A stretch of 64,000 nucleotides of DNA from Moringa oleifera (lineage: Eukaryota; Streptophyta; Magnoliopsida; Brassicales; Moringaceae), in NCBI GenBank assembly GCA_021397835.1, contig JAJFZO010000191.1, positions 7,259,001 to 7,323,000 of the forward strand, read 5' to 3'. This document shows positions 12,967 through 24,400 of this stretch, piece after piece (the stretch's first letter is position 1; each line of letters starts with the position of its first letter). The notes below the pieces were generated by a model. It was not told the DNA's origin. It made no database searches and saw only the letters and a list, made by a program, of their open reading frames with translations. The translations under genes and the position numbers were made by a program.

Positions 12967-13041
12967 ATGAGTCCAGAGAGGGTGGCAGAGAAACTGATAG
13001 AGAACTTTCAAAGCTCCTTTTCTCCACCTTCACTCAACTAG
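12967..13041 (+). CDS. Possible upstream ORF (24 residues) in the JAGGED-like leader
   Basis: The first ATG downstream of the AG tract opens a 24-codon frame (MSPERVAEKLIENFQSSFSP then PSLN, stop TAG at 13039-13041). No other ATG occurs before the main start at 13158. If transcription begins upstream of 12967, ribosomes meet this frame first. It has no known family; it is a candidate regulatory uORF and nothing more is claimed. Confidence 0.3.
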   Translation: MSPERVAEKLIENFQSSFSPPSLN

Positions 13042-13157
13042 CCTCTATATTGCAGTCTCAAACTGAAGTCATAATTTTCTAAAGCTTAAGTTATCTTCCC
13101 ATCTGAAAGATTGTTTACCTCATTTTTTTTTTCCTTCTGTCTTTCTCTGTCGGTACC

Positions 13158-15224
13158 ATGTAGGTCTCCCCCACAACCCTCTCCTCATCAGAGCTGCTTC
13201 TAATTATCTTCTCTATCTCTCAATGTTCTCTTTCTCGCTTTAACCCCTTCTTTTTCCTTTCCTTCACTTTCTCTCACTTTTTCCTTTTATGACTCTTTTC
13301 TTTGGGCGCTTATTTGCAGGAGACCAGAGAAGAACCCCTTAGACCTCAACAACTTGCCCGAAGATTTCTCTAGAGATGCTAAACAGGTCTTTGAGGACAG
13401 CTCTCATTCTGGTACACAATTTCTCCTTGACGCTTACTAGTGAAGTAATGAAAACAATTATAGGCTAATCTCTTCTGTTTCTTGCCTGATTACTAATTTT
13501 ATCATAACAACAAGTACAAAAAGTTTAGAATTTAAGTATGAAAGAGAGCCCGCCTGTGCCTTTTAATAATGATATACACGCTCTTCAATGCGAGATAGCT
13601 AGGCGGATACTTCTTTTGTTGCATTAAATGATAAACATGAAAAAGGGAAAGAGGTGAAGCAAGAGTTAAAGAATGTGAGTTTAGTGACTTTTGTTAACGT
13701 TGATACATGATTTGGGTAATTAGCTAGGGTTCGGGTTCTGAGCCAAGTATGGTCTCATCGAAGTTGCTTTAATTGTTCTCTTTTTCTTAAACTAATTTTT
13801 CTTAGCAGGCTATAGAAAAAAGAAAAGCGGCGCTAAGGATGGGAAAGATGAGTGCGGGAAGGTCTACGAGTGTAGGTTTTGTTCCCTTAAGTTCTGCAAA
13901 TCACAAGCTCTTGGGGGCCACATGAACCGCCACAGACAAGGCAAGCCAATTCCTTTGTTATCGTCGACAAGTCATCTTAGATTTATATTTTACTGTATTT
14001 TGAAGAACGGTCACTGGTTGTTCCACATACAATGATCTGCGCGGTGGTCATGTCAATCTGGACGAAAACTGAGTTGGGCGTTGCTTTTTTTGCTGAAATT
14101 CTTGTTGGGTTCTAGTGTTGAGTACTGATTTGATTTGATTCTTGGTGTTTGCTTTGGTGATCAGAGAGAGAGACAGAGACACTGAATCGTGCTCGTCAGC
14201 TCGTCTTCAGTAACGATAACTTAGCCGCCCAAGGGGCCCCTCACTTAGGGTATGCTCCATCTCGTATTCCAGTATTGCTTTCTCTTCTTTTCATCACCGT
14301 CTCTTTTCCAACTATACAATCCACCTTCTGTTTCTGCGCACTCAATAACGCTTATGTTCATCCACTTTCTATTTCTGCCCTTTTCTGACTTTCACCGTAT
14401 ATAAAATGTTTATAGTCATGAAGAAGAAAAATGAAGTGACCTGGATGCTGTTTTGAACAATAGAAGACACCCGCTTGGATAAATTGATTGGATCAACTTC
14501 CAGTTTATATATATATATATATACACACATATATATGAACATTGACTTGTCCATATTTGTGCTAAAGAGTAATATAGTCTCCTGGTTTTGCTCTGGAAGC
14601 TCACCATTTTGATACCTTAGTTTCCAAGTCTAAAGACTTGAAGATCCATCATTAACCTGGTTCTTTCTTTTTGGGTTGTTCTTGAATTCGTTAATAAAAC
14701 TAAGGACGTGAAATGTTTGCAGCTTCCATCCAGCAGGCCATATAGGAGACCCTACAATGTACAGATCAATGTACGCACCAAGATTGTTTACTGGTTCGTC
14801 ATCTACTGTGTTGCCGCCACCGCCACAGCCACCACAACCATATCTATACCCGTCACCTTCGCGCCTCACGTCTTACCCGGCCCAATACCCACCACATCCG
14901 ATGAATGAATACTATGTAGGACATGTCCTGGGTAGTAGCGGCAGCAGCAGCTCGCAGTACCCTCATCAAAATCTAAACTACATGGGCAGCGGTACATCAG
15001 AGTCGAGTTACACCTGCATTGGTGCACCAGTAGGGCATGGCGGGTTCAACCCTGGGCCGAGCCGGGGGTCGGACATGGCAGGATCAGTGGGTGGTGGTGG
15101 GGGTAGAGATGGGCAGCTGAGCAATCAGGATGAAGGATTGAGTTGGCGTAGGAACTACGCGGGAGGGGCGCAGCAGCGTGTGGATCCTCCTTCATCGATC
15201 AATCGGTTTCAAGATGGTTTCTAA
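13158..15224 (+). CDS. JAG: JAGGED-like C2H2 zinc-finger transcription factor, five coding exons
   Basis: Exons: 13158-13159 (AT of the start codon), 13320-13411, 13809-13940, 14165-14249, 14723-15224; 813 nt, 270 residues. The protein starts MRPEKNPLDLNNLPEDF, with an EAR-type repression motif LDLNNLP at 8-14. A single plant C2H2 finger runs from C53 to H73 with the QALGGH signature at 64-69. A proline/tyrosine-rich region and a glycine-rich stretch follow, and the C-terminus is INRFQDGF. This order, the finger text and the C-terminus match the JAGGED/NUBBIN/STAMENLESS1 family, which promotes cell proliferation in leaf blades and floral organs as a nuclear regulator. Arabidopsis JAG is about 253 residues, so length fits. 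The JAG versus JGL/NUBBIN paralogue choice rests on the N-terminus. Introns 1 and 3 are unusual (separate entries). Confidence 0.92.
13160..13319 (+). other. Intron splitting the JAGGED-like start codon (AT|G)
   Basis: In the genome, ATG at 13158-13160 is followed directly by TAG, a start-stop. The bases 13160-13165 read GTAGGT, a good donor. A pyrimidine-rich 160-bp intron ends at TTTGCAG (AG 13318-13319), and the next base is G followed by AGA CCA GAG. Splicing joins AT to G, giving ATG AGA and then the conserved LDLNNLP leader. No other ATG lies in frame ahead of LDLNNLP in exon 2, which supports the split start. Confidence 0.85.
13803..13808 (+). other. Tandem NAGNAG acceptor (TAGCAG) at JAGGED-like exon 3
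   Basis: The acceptor reads tcttAGcAG|GC. Use of the downstream AG gives Ser-Gly-Tyr-Arg; use of the upstream one inserts an in-frame CAG, adding one alanine ahead of the glycine. Both keep the reading frame. The downstream choice better matches the family. Confidence 0.65.
13941..14164 (+). other. GC-AG intron immediately after the JAGGED-like zinc finger
   Basis: Exon 3 ends CGC CAC AGA CAA G and is followed by GCAAGC, a GC donor in otherwise consensus context (AAG|GCAAGC). The acceptor is gatcAG at 14163-14164. Joining restores HRQERETETLNRARQL, the conserved text after the finger. No GT near this point restores it. Intron length is 224 bp. Confidence 0.85.
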
Positions 15225-16450
15225 AGATCCCTTTTTTCTTGGGTTTTTTTAATGGATTTTATGGTTTTAGCTTGTATTTTTGGTGATGAAGTAGGATTTA
15301 ATCTGGTTTGACACGGCACCCAGAGATAGAGAGAGACTTAACAAACTGACAAATGGGGTCATGCAAGGAAGAAGAAAGAGAAGTTTTTGGTTTATGTACA
15401 GGGATTGGGGCAGCTTTTTGAGCTCATGTACACTCTCAGCTACTTTGGCCTGGAGCTGTATGAGAGAATTGGAGTTTGGGAGAGGAGGGTTTTTGTGTGT
15501 TTTGGTGTTTGTACTAGAACCCAAATGCTGAAAACAAGAGGACTAGAGGGATGGGAGGTGGGACAACAAGTTACATATGAACTGAAAATTCCTAACCCTT
15601 TTTCACATTTCCAGTTCCTTTTGCATGGCAAATCAGCATTTCCTTTTCTTTTTTCTTCTTCTTTCTTTTATATATATATATTGCTTGTGTCATTTGCTTT
15701 GCCCTTATTACATCTTTGACTGCAGGATCTCTCTCTCTGTGTGAGAACCAAAACGGGGATCTTCTTGTTTTTTGGGACATTTATAGTTACACCATGCGCC
15801 TGCACAATACAGGCAATGACCTAGAGAGAAGTGGCTTCATCTCTATCTCTATTCCAACACTTCTCTGCTGAAAGTTTTCTGACCATAAACAATATCAACT
15901 CTGTCAAGAAAAGTCTGTGAGATGATCAGTGATTTCACTGATCATTTTAATTGAGTAAGTTAACTATATGCGTTTTAATATTGAATACAGGATCTCTGCA
16001 TGTTCATGATAGTCATCACGAATAAATGATTTTCTTCTCCTCGTTTATCCCTCTGGCCCCATCTCTTTCTCCATCTAAAAAGATCACTTGTCAAAGTAAC
16101 TAAACACATTATTCCCTTCTTATTCTTATTCTGTGCAAAATGCCTCCCCTTGATTTGCTTTTTTAGCTGGAGATGTATATATGATCAGAACATAGATGAT
16201 ATTGCTTTAAGCAATTGCATGCTGGATTTTAATTTCTTTGGCAGCAGATCAGTAGAAAGACCAAAGTTCCATAAAGGCGTAATCTCTCGTAATACAATTT
16301 GATATAACATACTTTAGCTTTAACAATTAACTAGCACACTCAACTCTAATTTGCATTTGATTTGGTTCCTTTTTCCGTACTGTATTTAGACCAAGAAGAA
16401 GAAGAGGCCATAACAAAATGGAAGTTTCATGAGCAAGCATCACACTAATT
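15225..16450. other. JAGGED-like 3' UTR and flank
   Basis: The first 450-500 bases are probably 3' UTR; it contains 'gagatagagagagac' and T-rich stretches but no clear AATAAA. No further gene was recognised up to 16450. Confidence 0.4.
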
Positions 16451-16539
16451 GTTTGGTTTCACACAAATATATAATTAGAGTAATAGTATAAAGAATGTAA
16501 AATTATTAAAACTTTAAATTATGTCTCATGTTTTAAATT

Positions 16540-17060
16540 AAATTATGATGTTTAAAAAGTGATAAATTAAACTTTCGTATGTCAATTTGATCTACATTAA
16601 ATTTTAATTCAAATAATTATAAAAAATTAAAAGTATTTTTATTGTTAACATGCTTAAAAAATAATTTATATAAATTCTACAATTCATTTTGAGTTCATTC
16701 TTTAAATTTGAATAATTGTTGACTCAAGAGTTCTGTTTAAAAATATTTTAATTTTTTTGTTGACAATGTAAATTTTAAAATACTTTATTATTTAAAAATT
16801 TTACTTTTTATTATAATAGTTTGAATATTTTTTTACATCTGTAAAATTTCAAATCAAAATTTAATTTGTAATATCTTTAATTTGAATGCGTATCTCTAAT
16901 TTTTAAATTTATTCTGATGAAGTTTAATTTGCTCTAAAAGTAGATCAGGGTTTGATTGGTAATCTTTTGAATATTAAGATTTGTTTAATAATATAAGATA
17001 ATCAAGATTTTATATAACTTTTACATTAAAGATAATATTTAATTAGTACTGAACTTTAAA
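16540..17060. repeat. Dispersed AT-rich repeat, copy B
   Basis: Shares 'attataaaaaattaaaagta', then 'tctttaaatttgaataattg' and 'ataatagtttgaatattttt', in the same order and orientation with copies A (4440-4980) and C (33690-34090). No coding content. Confidence 0.5.
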
Positions 17061-18570
17061 GAACCATAGAGAACTTTAAGCAAAATCACAACCAAGGGTG
17101 AGAATAACTTAATTTCTCATTTAATAAAAATTTTATATTTTTAGTTATAAAATTTTAAACCAATTTCATAGTTATACTTTCTCTCTTCTTTACTAAAACA
17201 ATTATTATTATTATTATCATTATTATATTATTAATTTTACCATTATAATCAATTTTATTGTTATTATTGTCATTGTTTTATTGTCATAATTGATTTTTAA
17301 TTTCATTCCAGGTTGATATTATCTTTGAAAAGAATGTTTTTTATAATGTACATTTTTGGTTGAATTATACATATCAATATTAAACAATAATTAGCGGCGT
17401 AATGAAGAAGGAGATACAAAAATGATGCTTGGATTGATGACGTAGGTTTGATTGGTAAAATAATAAAAAAATTATATTATAAACAAATTATTATTATGAG
17501 CAACAATAAGAATAATTCTTGGAAAAACTCAATAATGAATTAAACGATATATATTAACTTATTCATATTTGTTGCAGGTAAGAGTGATCCCACCAAAACA
17601 GCAACAAGTTCTCTGGTCATTTTTGGTAGGAGCATGATGATATGCTGACCTTAGAGAAATTGAGGGGAGATAACTGAGAGATTAAGTTTTAAGTGTTTTT
17701 GTGGCACAATGAATGCCGTTTTAATTTGCTTATAATCTTTTCATGTTAATATATGAAATATTCAACTCTTGTAATTAACCGTTCTACTCTATATCATCTC
17801 ATCTCAGAAGTTTTTTTGCCCGATGCCTAAGTACTGATGTTGAGCCCTCGTATATTTTGTCATCATTTTGGTTATACAAAAAAGTAATTAATTTAGTTTA
17901 CTCTTTTATTATATTAACTGTGGATATCTTAGGTGATGTCATGCCCGAAAAATAAAATCAAGGCATGATCATATACTAATTAATATAACAAGATAACCAT
18001 GCTATACTTTTATTATTCAAAACATAGTATAGTTTGTAAATACAACATTGGTAGTTGTTTTCATATAGTACTCCACACAATCACTAATCTTTTTTCCTCG
18101 ATCCATAGAGTATACTGTTGACTTAGCTAAACAATTCATATTAACAATCTAATTACATATATGAAGTAATTATGTGATGATGTCCTTGGTCAGACATTAT
18201 CTAGCAATGTCTGATTTTACTGTCAACAGACAAAAGGTTTGGTCAGATTAAATTGAAATTGATTATATACAAGGACTACAAAACTATAGAAGACATTTTT
18301 AATAACCAGACTCATATTATAAGGTCTATTTCATACTTTATCCTAAATGAATATGTTATAGTTTCCTAAGAAATTCTGTCTGTGACATTGTAAAAGCTTT
18401 GAGAATTTGGTTCAAGTTAATCTAATTATACAGACACATGTATAATCGCTAATTATTGTTTAGTATAAGAGGTCTATGAATTACTCAGCTTTATCATCGT
18501 CTTAGACTAATTAGGGGAATTTTTCAATAGAGAGAGCTACACAGGCTCCTTGGAAGATTGACTGCAAATT
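17061..18570. other. Intergenic DNA, no gene seen
   Basis: AT-rich sequence with an 'attattattattatcatt' microsatellite-like patch near 17203. No frame of note and no element boundaries. Confidence 0.5.
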
Positions 18571-18576
18571 CTTCCT

Positions 18577-18577
<1 letters not shown>

Positions 18578-18631
<54 letters not shown>
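18578..18631. repeat. 54-base poly(C) tract
   Basis: An uninterrupted run of 54 C on the given strand, flanked by 'cttcctt' and 'ttttttt'. It is far beyond the length expected in a genome this AT-rich. The opposite strand is G54, able to form G-quadruplexes. Its exact length in the molecule is uncertain because such runs are hard to sequence. Confidence 0.9.
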
Positions 18632-19330
18632 TTTTTTTCTAATTAATCCTTGGTGAAATATTGTTGAAAATGGTCAATTATGCTGTTTATCAAATAAGAC
18701 TTCAATTTTACTTTTTCTTTCATGTAATTTGTGTTTGTTTTTTTGTGTTCTCTGTCAAAGTTAACTTTCCTTTGCTCCAAGAGTAGGGAAAGAGAAAAAC
18801 CCATGAAATATTTGCAAGTCTTCCAGATAATAAGAAAACAGAGAAAGAAAATATTTTCAGTAAGTAATTTTTCCTAGAAAATTAATCTTAAGAAAAGGTG
18901 GTCTTGTACTTACATGGAATGGTGAAGTGCTTTTTCCTATTACTATATAGTTACATCAGCTTGGATCCATTGAAGTTTTGATTTCTGGCCAGTTCATATA
19001 TAAAAAAGAAGAAAAAATGTAGCAGTACTTTCAAATTTATTGGAATTTGTTTCTTTCCATCTTGGACAATACATGGGTTCTTGTCCTTTAAATTAAAGAA
19101 AATCCAGGACCCAAAAACGATGTAACCTACCCAGTCGATCTAATGAGACAGTTTTTAATGCAGGTAGGGAGCATGAAAAGACCAACAAAAACCAAAAAGA
19201 AAAAAGAAAAAAAAAACTTGGTTGGGATAGAGTTTCAGGTGATTATTTAATGAGATGGAGAGAATGATGTGTTAGAATTTGTGCTTGTAAACCAAAGAGT
19301 ACCGATATTTCTGATTGGTAGATTCAGGAT

Positions 19331-19410
19331 CAGCAGTAGGAGCTATGGAAGAGACAGATTGTTTAAGGAGCAGCAGTAGGAGCTATGGAAGAGACAGATT
19401 GTTTAAGGAG
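19331..19410. repeat. Perfect 40-bp tandem duplication
   Basis: Two identical adjacent units of 40 bp, each starting cagcagtaggagctatggaa and ending gtttaaggag. The perfect identity points to a recent duplication. It sits 24 bp before a telomere-like tract. Confidence 0.95.
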
Positions 19411-19434
19411 CAACAAATGAAAATGAAAGCAAAA

Positions 19435-19460
19435 CCTAACCCTAACCCTAGCCCTAACCC
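19435..19460. repeat. Short telomere-like tract (CCCTAA-type hexamers)
   Basis: Four CCTAAC-type units with one A-to-G change (a CCCTAG unit). The period is six bases, not the seven of the usual plant telomere CCCTAAA. It may be a telo-box-like regulatory tract or a repair scar. Confidence 0.7.
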
Positions 19461-21442
19461 ATGACACAGTACTCTATATTATACGTACCCCAAGCAGCAG
19501 GGTAAGCTGGAACGCGTGCAACTGTTCAACCACTTGCTGATCAGTTCCATCTCTGGCCCTTTACTACAATTGCTTCACCTAATATGGTTACCCTCCTTAA
19601 ACCTGCTGCTCTCAGGGAAACATATATGTAATCAAGCTTTTTTGTTTTTCTTTCACTATGCTGCTACTTAGAGAAGGAACGCCAGCTTTCTTCTTATTAT
19701 AATTAAAAAGCATATCGGGGTTTGTGAAGATTACATCAGTAATAAGCCTTGTACCATTGCTTGAATCAAATGCTGTTTAGATTAATGGGTCATCTTATTT
19801 AAGTTTTAAAGTTCCACTTTTAGTGTGATATGTTAACAAGATGGGTACAGACCGCCTTGTGAAGAACTAGTTAGGGAGTACAGAAGTGGAAGGCTTAGTT
19901 AAGAAAATCCCTATATATATATATGCAGGTAGCGTTAATCACAAGAGATGCCCTAGTACACTGAGGGATCTGTGGATTGGTATCCGAACCAAAGAAAGAA
20001 CAAGAGACTGAGGCGAGAAGAGTAAGGAGCTGAAGGCTCTCTCTTCCATTTGAAATGGATGATTCAATTCACTGTTCATAACAAAGAGAAACAACTGTTT
20101 GGGCACTGTAGCTCTCCCTCTCTTTCACACACAGAGAGGATCTTTGTCAACCCACAGTCCCGTACCTTCCTCGAATATATCTCGGGATCGCACAAGTGAG
20201 AGAGAAATTGATATTTGATATAGTGTAGGTGTTGTTCATCTGTAGCATAGGCCCAGAACTACACTAAAAAAGTTGCATCTACCTGTCAATTCTGAAATCC
20301 TAGAGAGAGAAAAGCAGCCGGCTATAGACTCAGCTTATTCATGCAATAACAAGAAAGGGAATGTTTAAAGCTGCATACTTGTATGAGTTTTTTATTTTCT
20401 TTCTATCATCTTTTAATACAACCATAAAACCTTATGTTATTTGTCTTCACTCTTTCTAAGAATCTGATAATTACATCTTTTTCAGCAGCTTTTACAGTAG
20501 TTTTCCTATCGCTAACTCCATTCTTCACTGCTTGCATGTGTCTTACTCTCTTTCTCTCTCTCTCTTCTCACAAACCAAAAAAAAAAAAAAACATAAACAA
20601 AAACACAGGCCTAGCTTTCTTTCATCTTTCCAATTGATTGACATGCACTGATAACTTTAAGATGCCTAAAAATAGGCCATTGAGTGGCTTTTTGTGGTAC
20701 TTGGTAAATTAAAGCAGCTGGTCTCTGTCTGTCTGCTGGCTTGCTGCTCCAACATATCTAACATCTCTATCTCTTCTAAATATTACTTGTAGTTTATTTT
20801 ATGCTTTTCAGCCCTTCCTATCATACCCCAATCCACTTTCTTTTTCTTGTTCCTTTCGCCTCACTTCAGTTCAGTCCACACCCAAACTATAACTAAATCT
20901 TTGAGGTTTAAATTACTTTTAATTAATAAAAAAACTTTCCTTGCTTTTTCTTTTTTCTTTTTTTTTTAAATTTGCATCATAATATCGTTTACTTCCAAGT
21001 TTGAATAACAAAAACAAATGACCAAAACCATCCATGAATAAGCTATGGATCTATCATTAGAAATTTAATGGGTAGTCTTTTAGAGCTCTAAAAGAGTACT
21101 AATTCAGATTAATCCTTCACGAAACACAGTACAGTTAGGATATTGCTTAATTTATCCATTATTGCATTGTCGCCAGTCTAATGTATGTATAGTTTATTTA
21201 TTTACAAATACTAATAATAAATTATTATTTACATAATCAGTAATCTCAATTAATTAGAACAAGTAGTGTAGCTTGGTTTCAAGGAGTTAAGTACATTGTC
21301 CTTCTGACTCTAGTGAAAATGCATGCAACACTCACATCACTGAAATATAATGCATTTCCCCCACTTCTTGGAATTTCCAAATTACCAAATTAAGTAATTG
21401 GAGCATTACAAACTTTTACTTTAATTGCTATAACCCTAATTG

Positions 21443-21473
<31 letters not shown>

Positions 21474-24400
21474 AGTTTGCTTGACTATCATTGTACCTCT
21501 CATGCATCCCCATTTTAATTACTGGACCCAACAACCCATTGCTGTCTTTCTCTCTTTCAATTTTGCTTTTTCTTTTTTCTCTCTCTCTCTTTTTATTTCA
21601 TATAATCTTATTTCTAATTTACTTCTATTTGCCTCTTGAAAAAAGGTTTCTATACAAATCTAATGTTAAAGAAGTTTAGAGGGATTCAAATGTTTTGATT
21701 TTCTTATAATAGTCATTATACAGTGTCATTATTTTGTTGATAATTTTTTTAAAATTATTAAAAAATATAATAGAAAATAATTATATAATAAAAAAATCAC
21801 ATGTAATGTTTTTTAAGCGTCCACATCAACATTATATAAATGTTGACATACTCTATGTTTTTATAATTATGTACAAATAATTTTTTATAATTTAATTTAA
21901 TGACAATCTTATTTAATATGTATATATTTTTAAAATTTTAATGATGATAAATTTATCTAAAGTATCTTAATTTTTAATTTTTATATTAACCTTCTATTAA
22001 TATTAAATTTTTATCAATTTTTTATGAATATGTATATATATATATTAGAGATTCAATCTCTAATCTATTAGGTTAGTCTCTTCAATGTTTATAATTTTTT
22101 TATTTTAGATATTTTTTTTTTGTTTTTTATTAATGATTAGTTTGCGATTAATATATATATGGAAACATATTATCAGTGGATTTGATGTTTGATTGACTTT
22201 AAGATATTCACAATTATCATGTTAATTATTTTACTAATTAATTATTAAAAATTTAGAATTATAAATAATAAAACTAAGTAAAAGAGTTTATAGCAACTCC
22301 TGCTTTAGTTTTGGTAAATTATAAAAATAACAAAACCATCCATGAATTTTACCTTATGAATCACTGCAAATTTCACTTCCCTTTGTTCTCTGATGGCATA
22401 ACTACTGTAAGTTCATCACCAATTTTGTTTTTAAAGTCCGTGTAATTCACACATTATTTGTTTGAATCTATTGCTACCACAATTGGTGGCAATATCAGAT
22501 TCTATAATGTTATCATCTGGGCAAGAAAAATCTTGAGATGTAGTAAGTTGACATTAATTTTTAATAAGTCGCTATGAATTCATACATATCATTTTTTTTT
22601 TTTATAAAAAGCTCATAAAAATAATAATTTTTTTTCAAGTTTAATTTTATTAGAAATTTGTCATACAATTAGAATTGGCTTAAATTAATTAGGGCTCAAT
22701 TAAATATTATATATTTTAATATTTTAATTATTTTTGAATATATTTTTAAACTTTTGTTTATTATTTAGAATTATATTTATATAAAACATAAAAAATTAAT
22801 ATATATATTATTTAAATACATAATATTTGAAATCCTCATTCATGTCTTTTAGTGGTAATTTCTTTTTAAAATTTTTTAAAATATTGATATTAATTATAAT
22901 TTTAAATTTTAATAATTATTAATATTGATATCTATCAATGTAATTTTAAAATTTAAATTTAGTGACATTTATCTATAAAAATTTAATCTTGACATTAAGT
23001 TCTGATTTTTATAAAAATATTTTTATATTTGTATTTAATGATAGATATACTCTTAAAATACGGGAACTTTTAAATTGTTAATGATTTATAATTTAAATTT
23101 TAAAATATTATTTTATTTATTTTAAATATTATAATTAATATTAAAATATAATTTTTAATAATAATAATAAATGAAATTATTCACTAAAATCATTTTTATG
23201 CATTGTACAGATTTTAATAAGCTAATCCAATATATATAAACAAAAACATATTATAAGTATCTGTAAGGGTCCACATTAGAGTCTATTGATTTAAAATATT
23301 TATTATTTTATGTAATATTTTAATAATCATTACTGTTAGATATTAATAAATTTAATGATGAATTTAATTTTAAAATAATATAGTTTTAAATTGATAACAG
23401 TTTATATTTTAAATTTAAATGTAATTTATAATTTTAAAATACTGATAACTATTAATTTATGTAAATGTTAATTTATTAGATTTTATAAGATATTAACATT
23501 AAAAGCTTACAAATTTAAAATTTGGAAATATAAAAATATTGATAATTTTTTTTATCTACATTATTGATTTCATAGTGTTTTAAATTAATATGAATGTAAA
23601 ATACCTAGTTTAATTTTTAATTTAGAATTAAATATTTAGAGAAATTTATGATTTAAAATTATTACAATAGAACATAATTTAAAAGATATCACAATTTTAA
23701 TAATATTATAATATTGATAAATTTTATTAAAAATATTTAAATTAATTTTAAATATTTTTTTAATATTATAAGCTTCTTTTCAAGATTTTTATAATAATAT
23801 ATATTCTTTTTAAATTTTAAACATATAATCAAATTTTAATGTATTTTGTTAAAATGAAAAACACATGGGAATATACTCATGACGCACTTCAAATTTGCAT
23901 TTCTTATCAATGTAATTTTCATTCTCATTTCTTATCAATTGTGATTTTCTTATGATTGAGTTAAATTAAAATATTAATTTAAATTAAATATATTTTAAAT
24001 TTTTTATTTTGATAATATTATCTTTAAAATATTTGAGTTTGAGATTACTATAAATTTATCAATTTTATTCACTATATTTATTTTATTATTTGTGTTATTA
24101 TGATTAAAAACTGTTGAATTAGTATTCTACCATATATGTGGTTGTGACATTTAATTGCTTTTATAATTTTTATATTATAAATATTATAGTTAATAATTAA
24201 TAATTTATTTAATTTTTAATTTATATCCTAAAATTATAATTTTAAATAATTTATCAATATTATTGCTAATAAATTTATTAATATATATTTAATATGATAA
24301 AAATAATTACCCGTGCATTACATAGCAAGTTCGTAACTATTTTTTTTTTTTTGTAAAAGTACATTATTTATAAAAATCAACAAAAAAAAGACAAAACGAA

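Noticed and set aside
14708..14908. 66-codon plus-strand frame overlapping JAGGED-like exon 5
   Set aside because: Out-of-frame shadow of the real exon; the zinc-finger gene frame explains the region.
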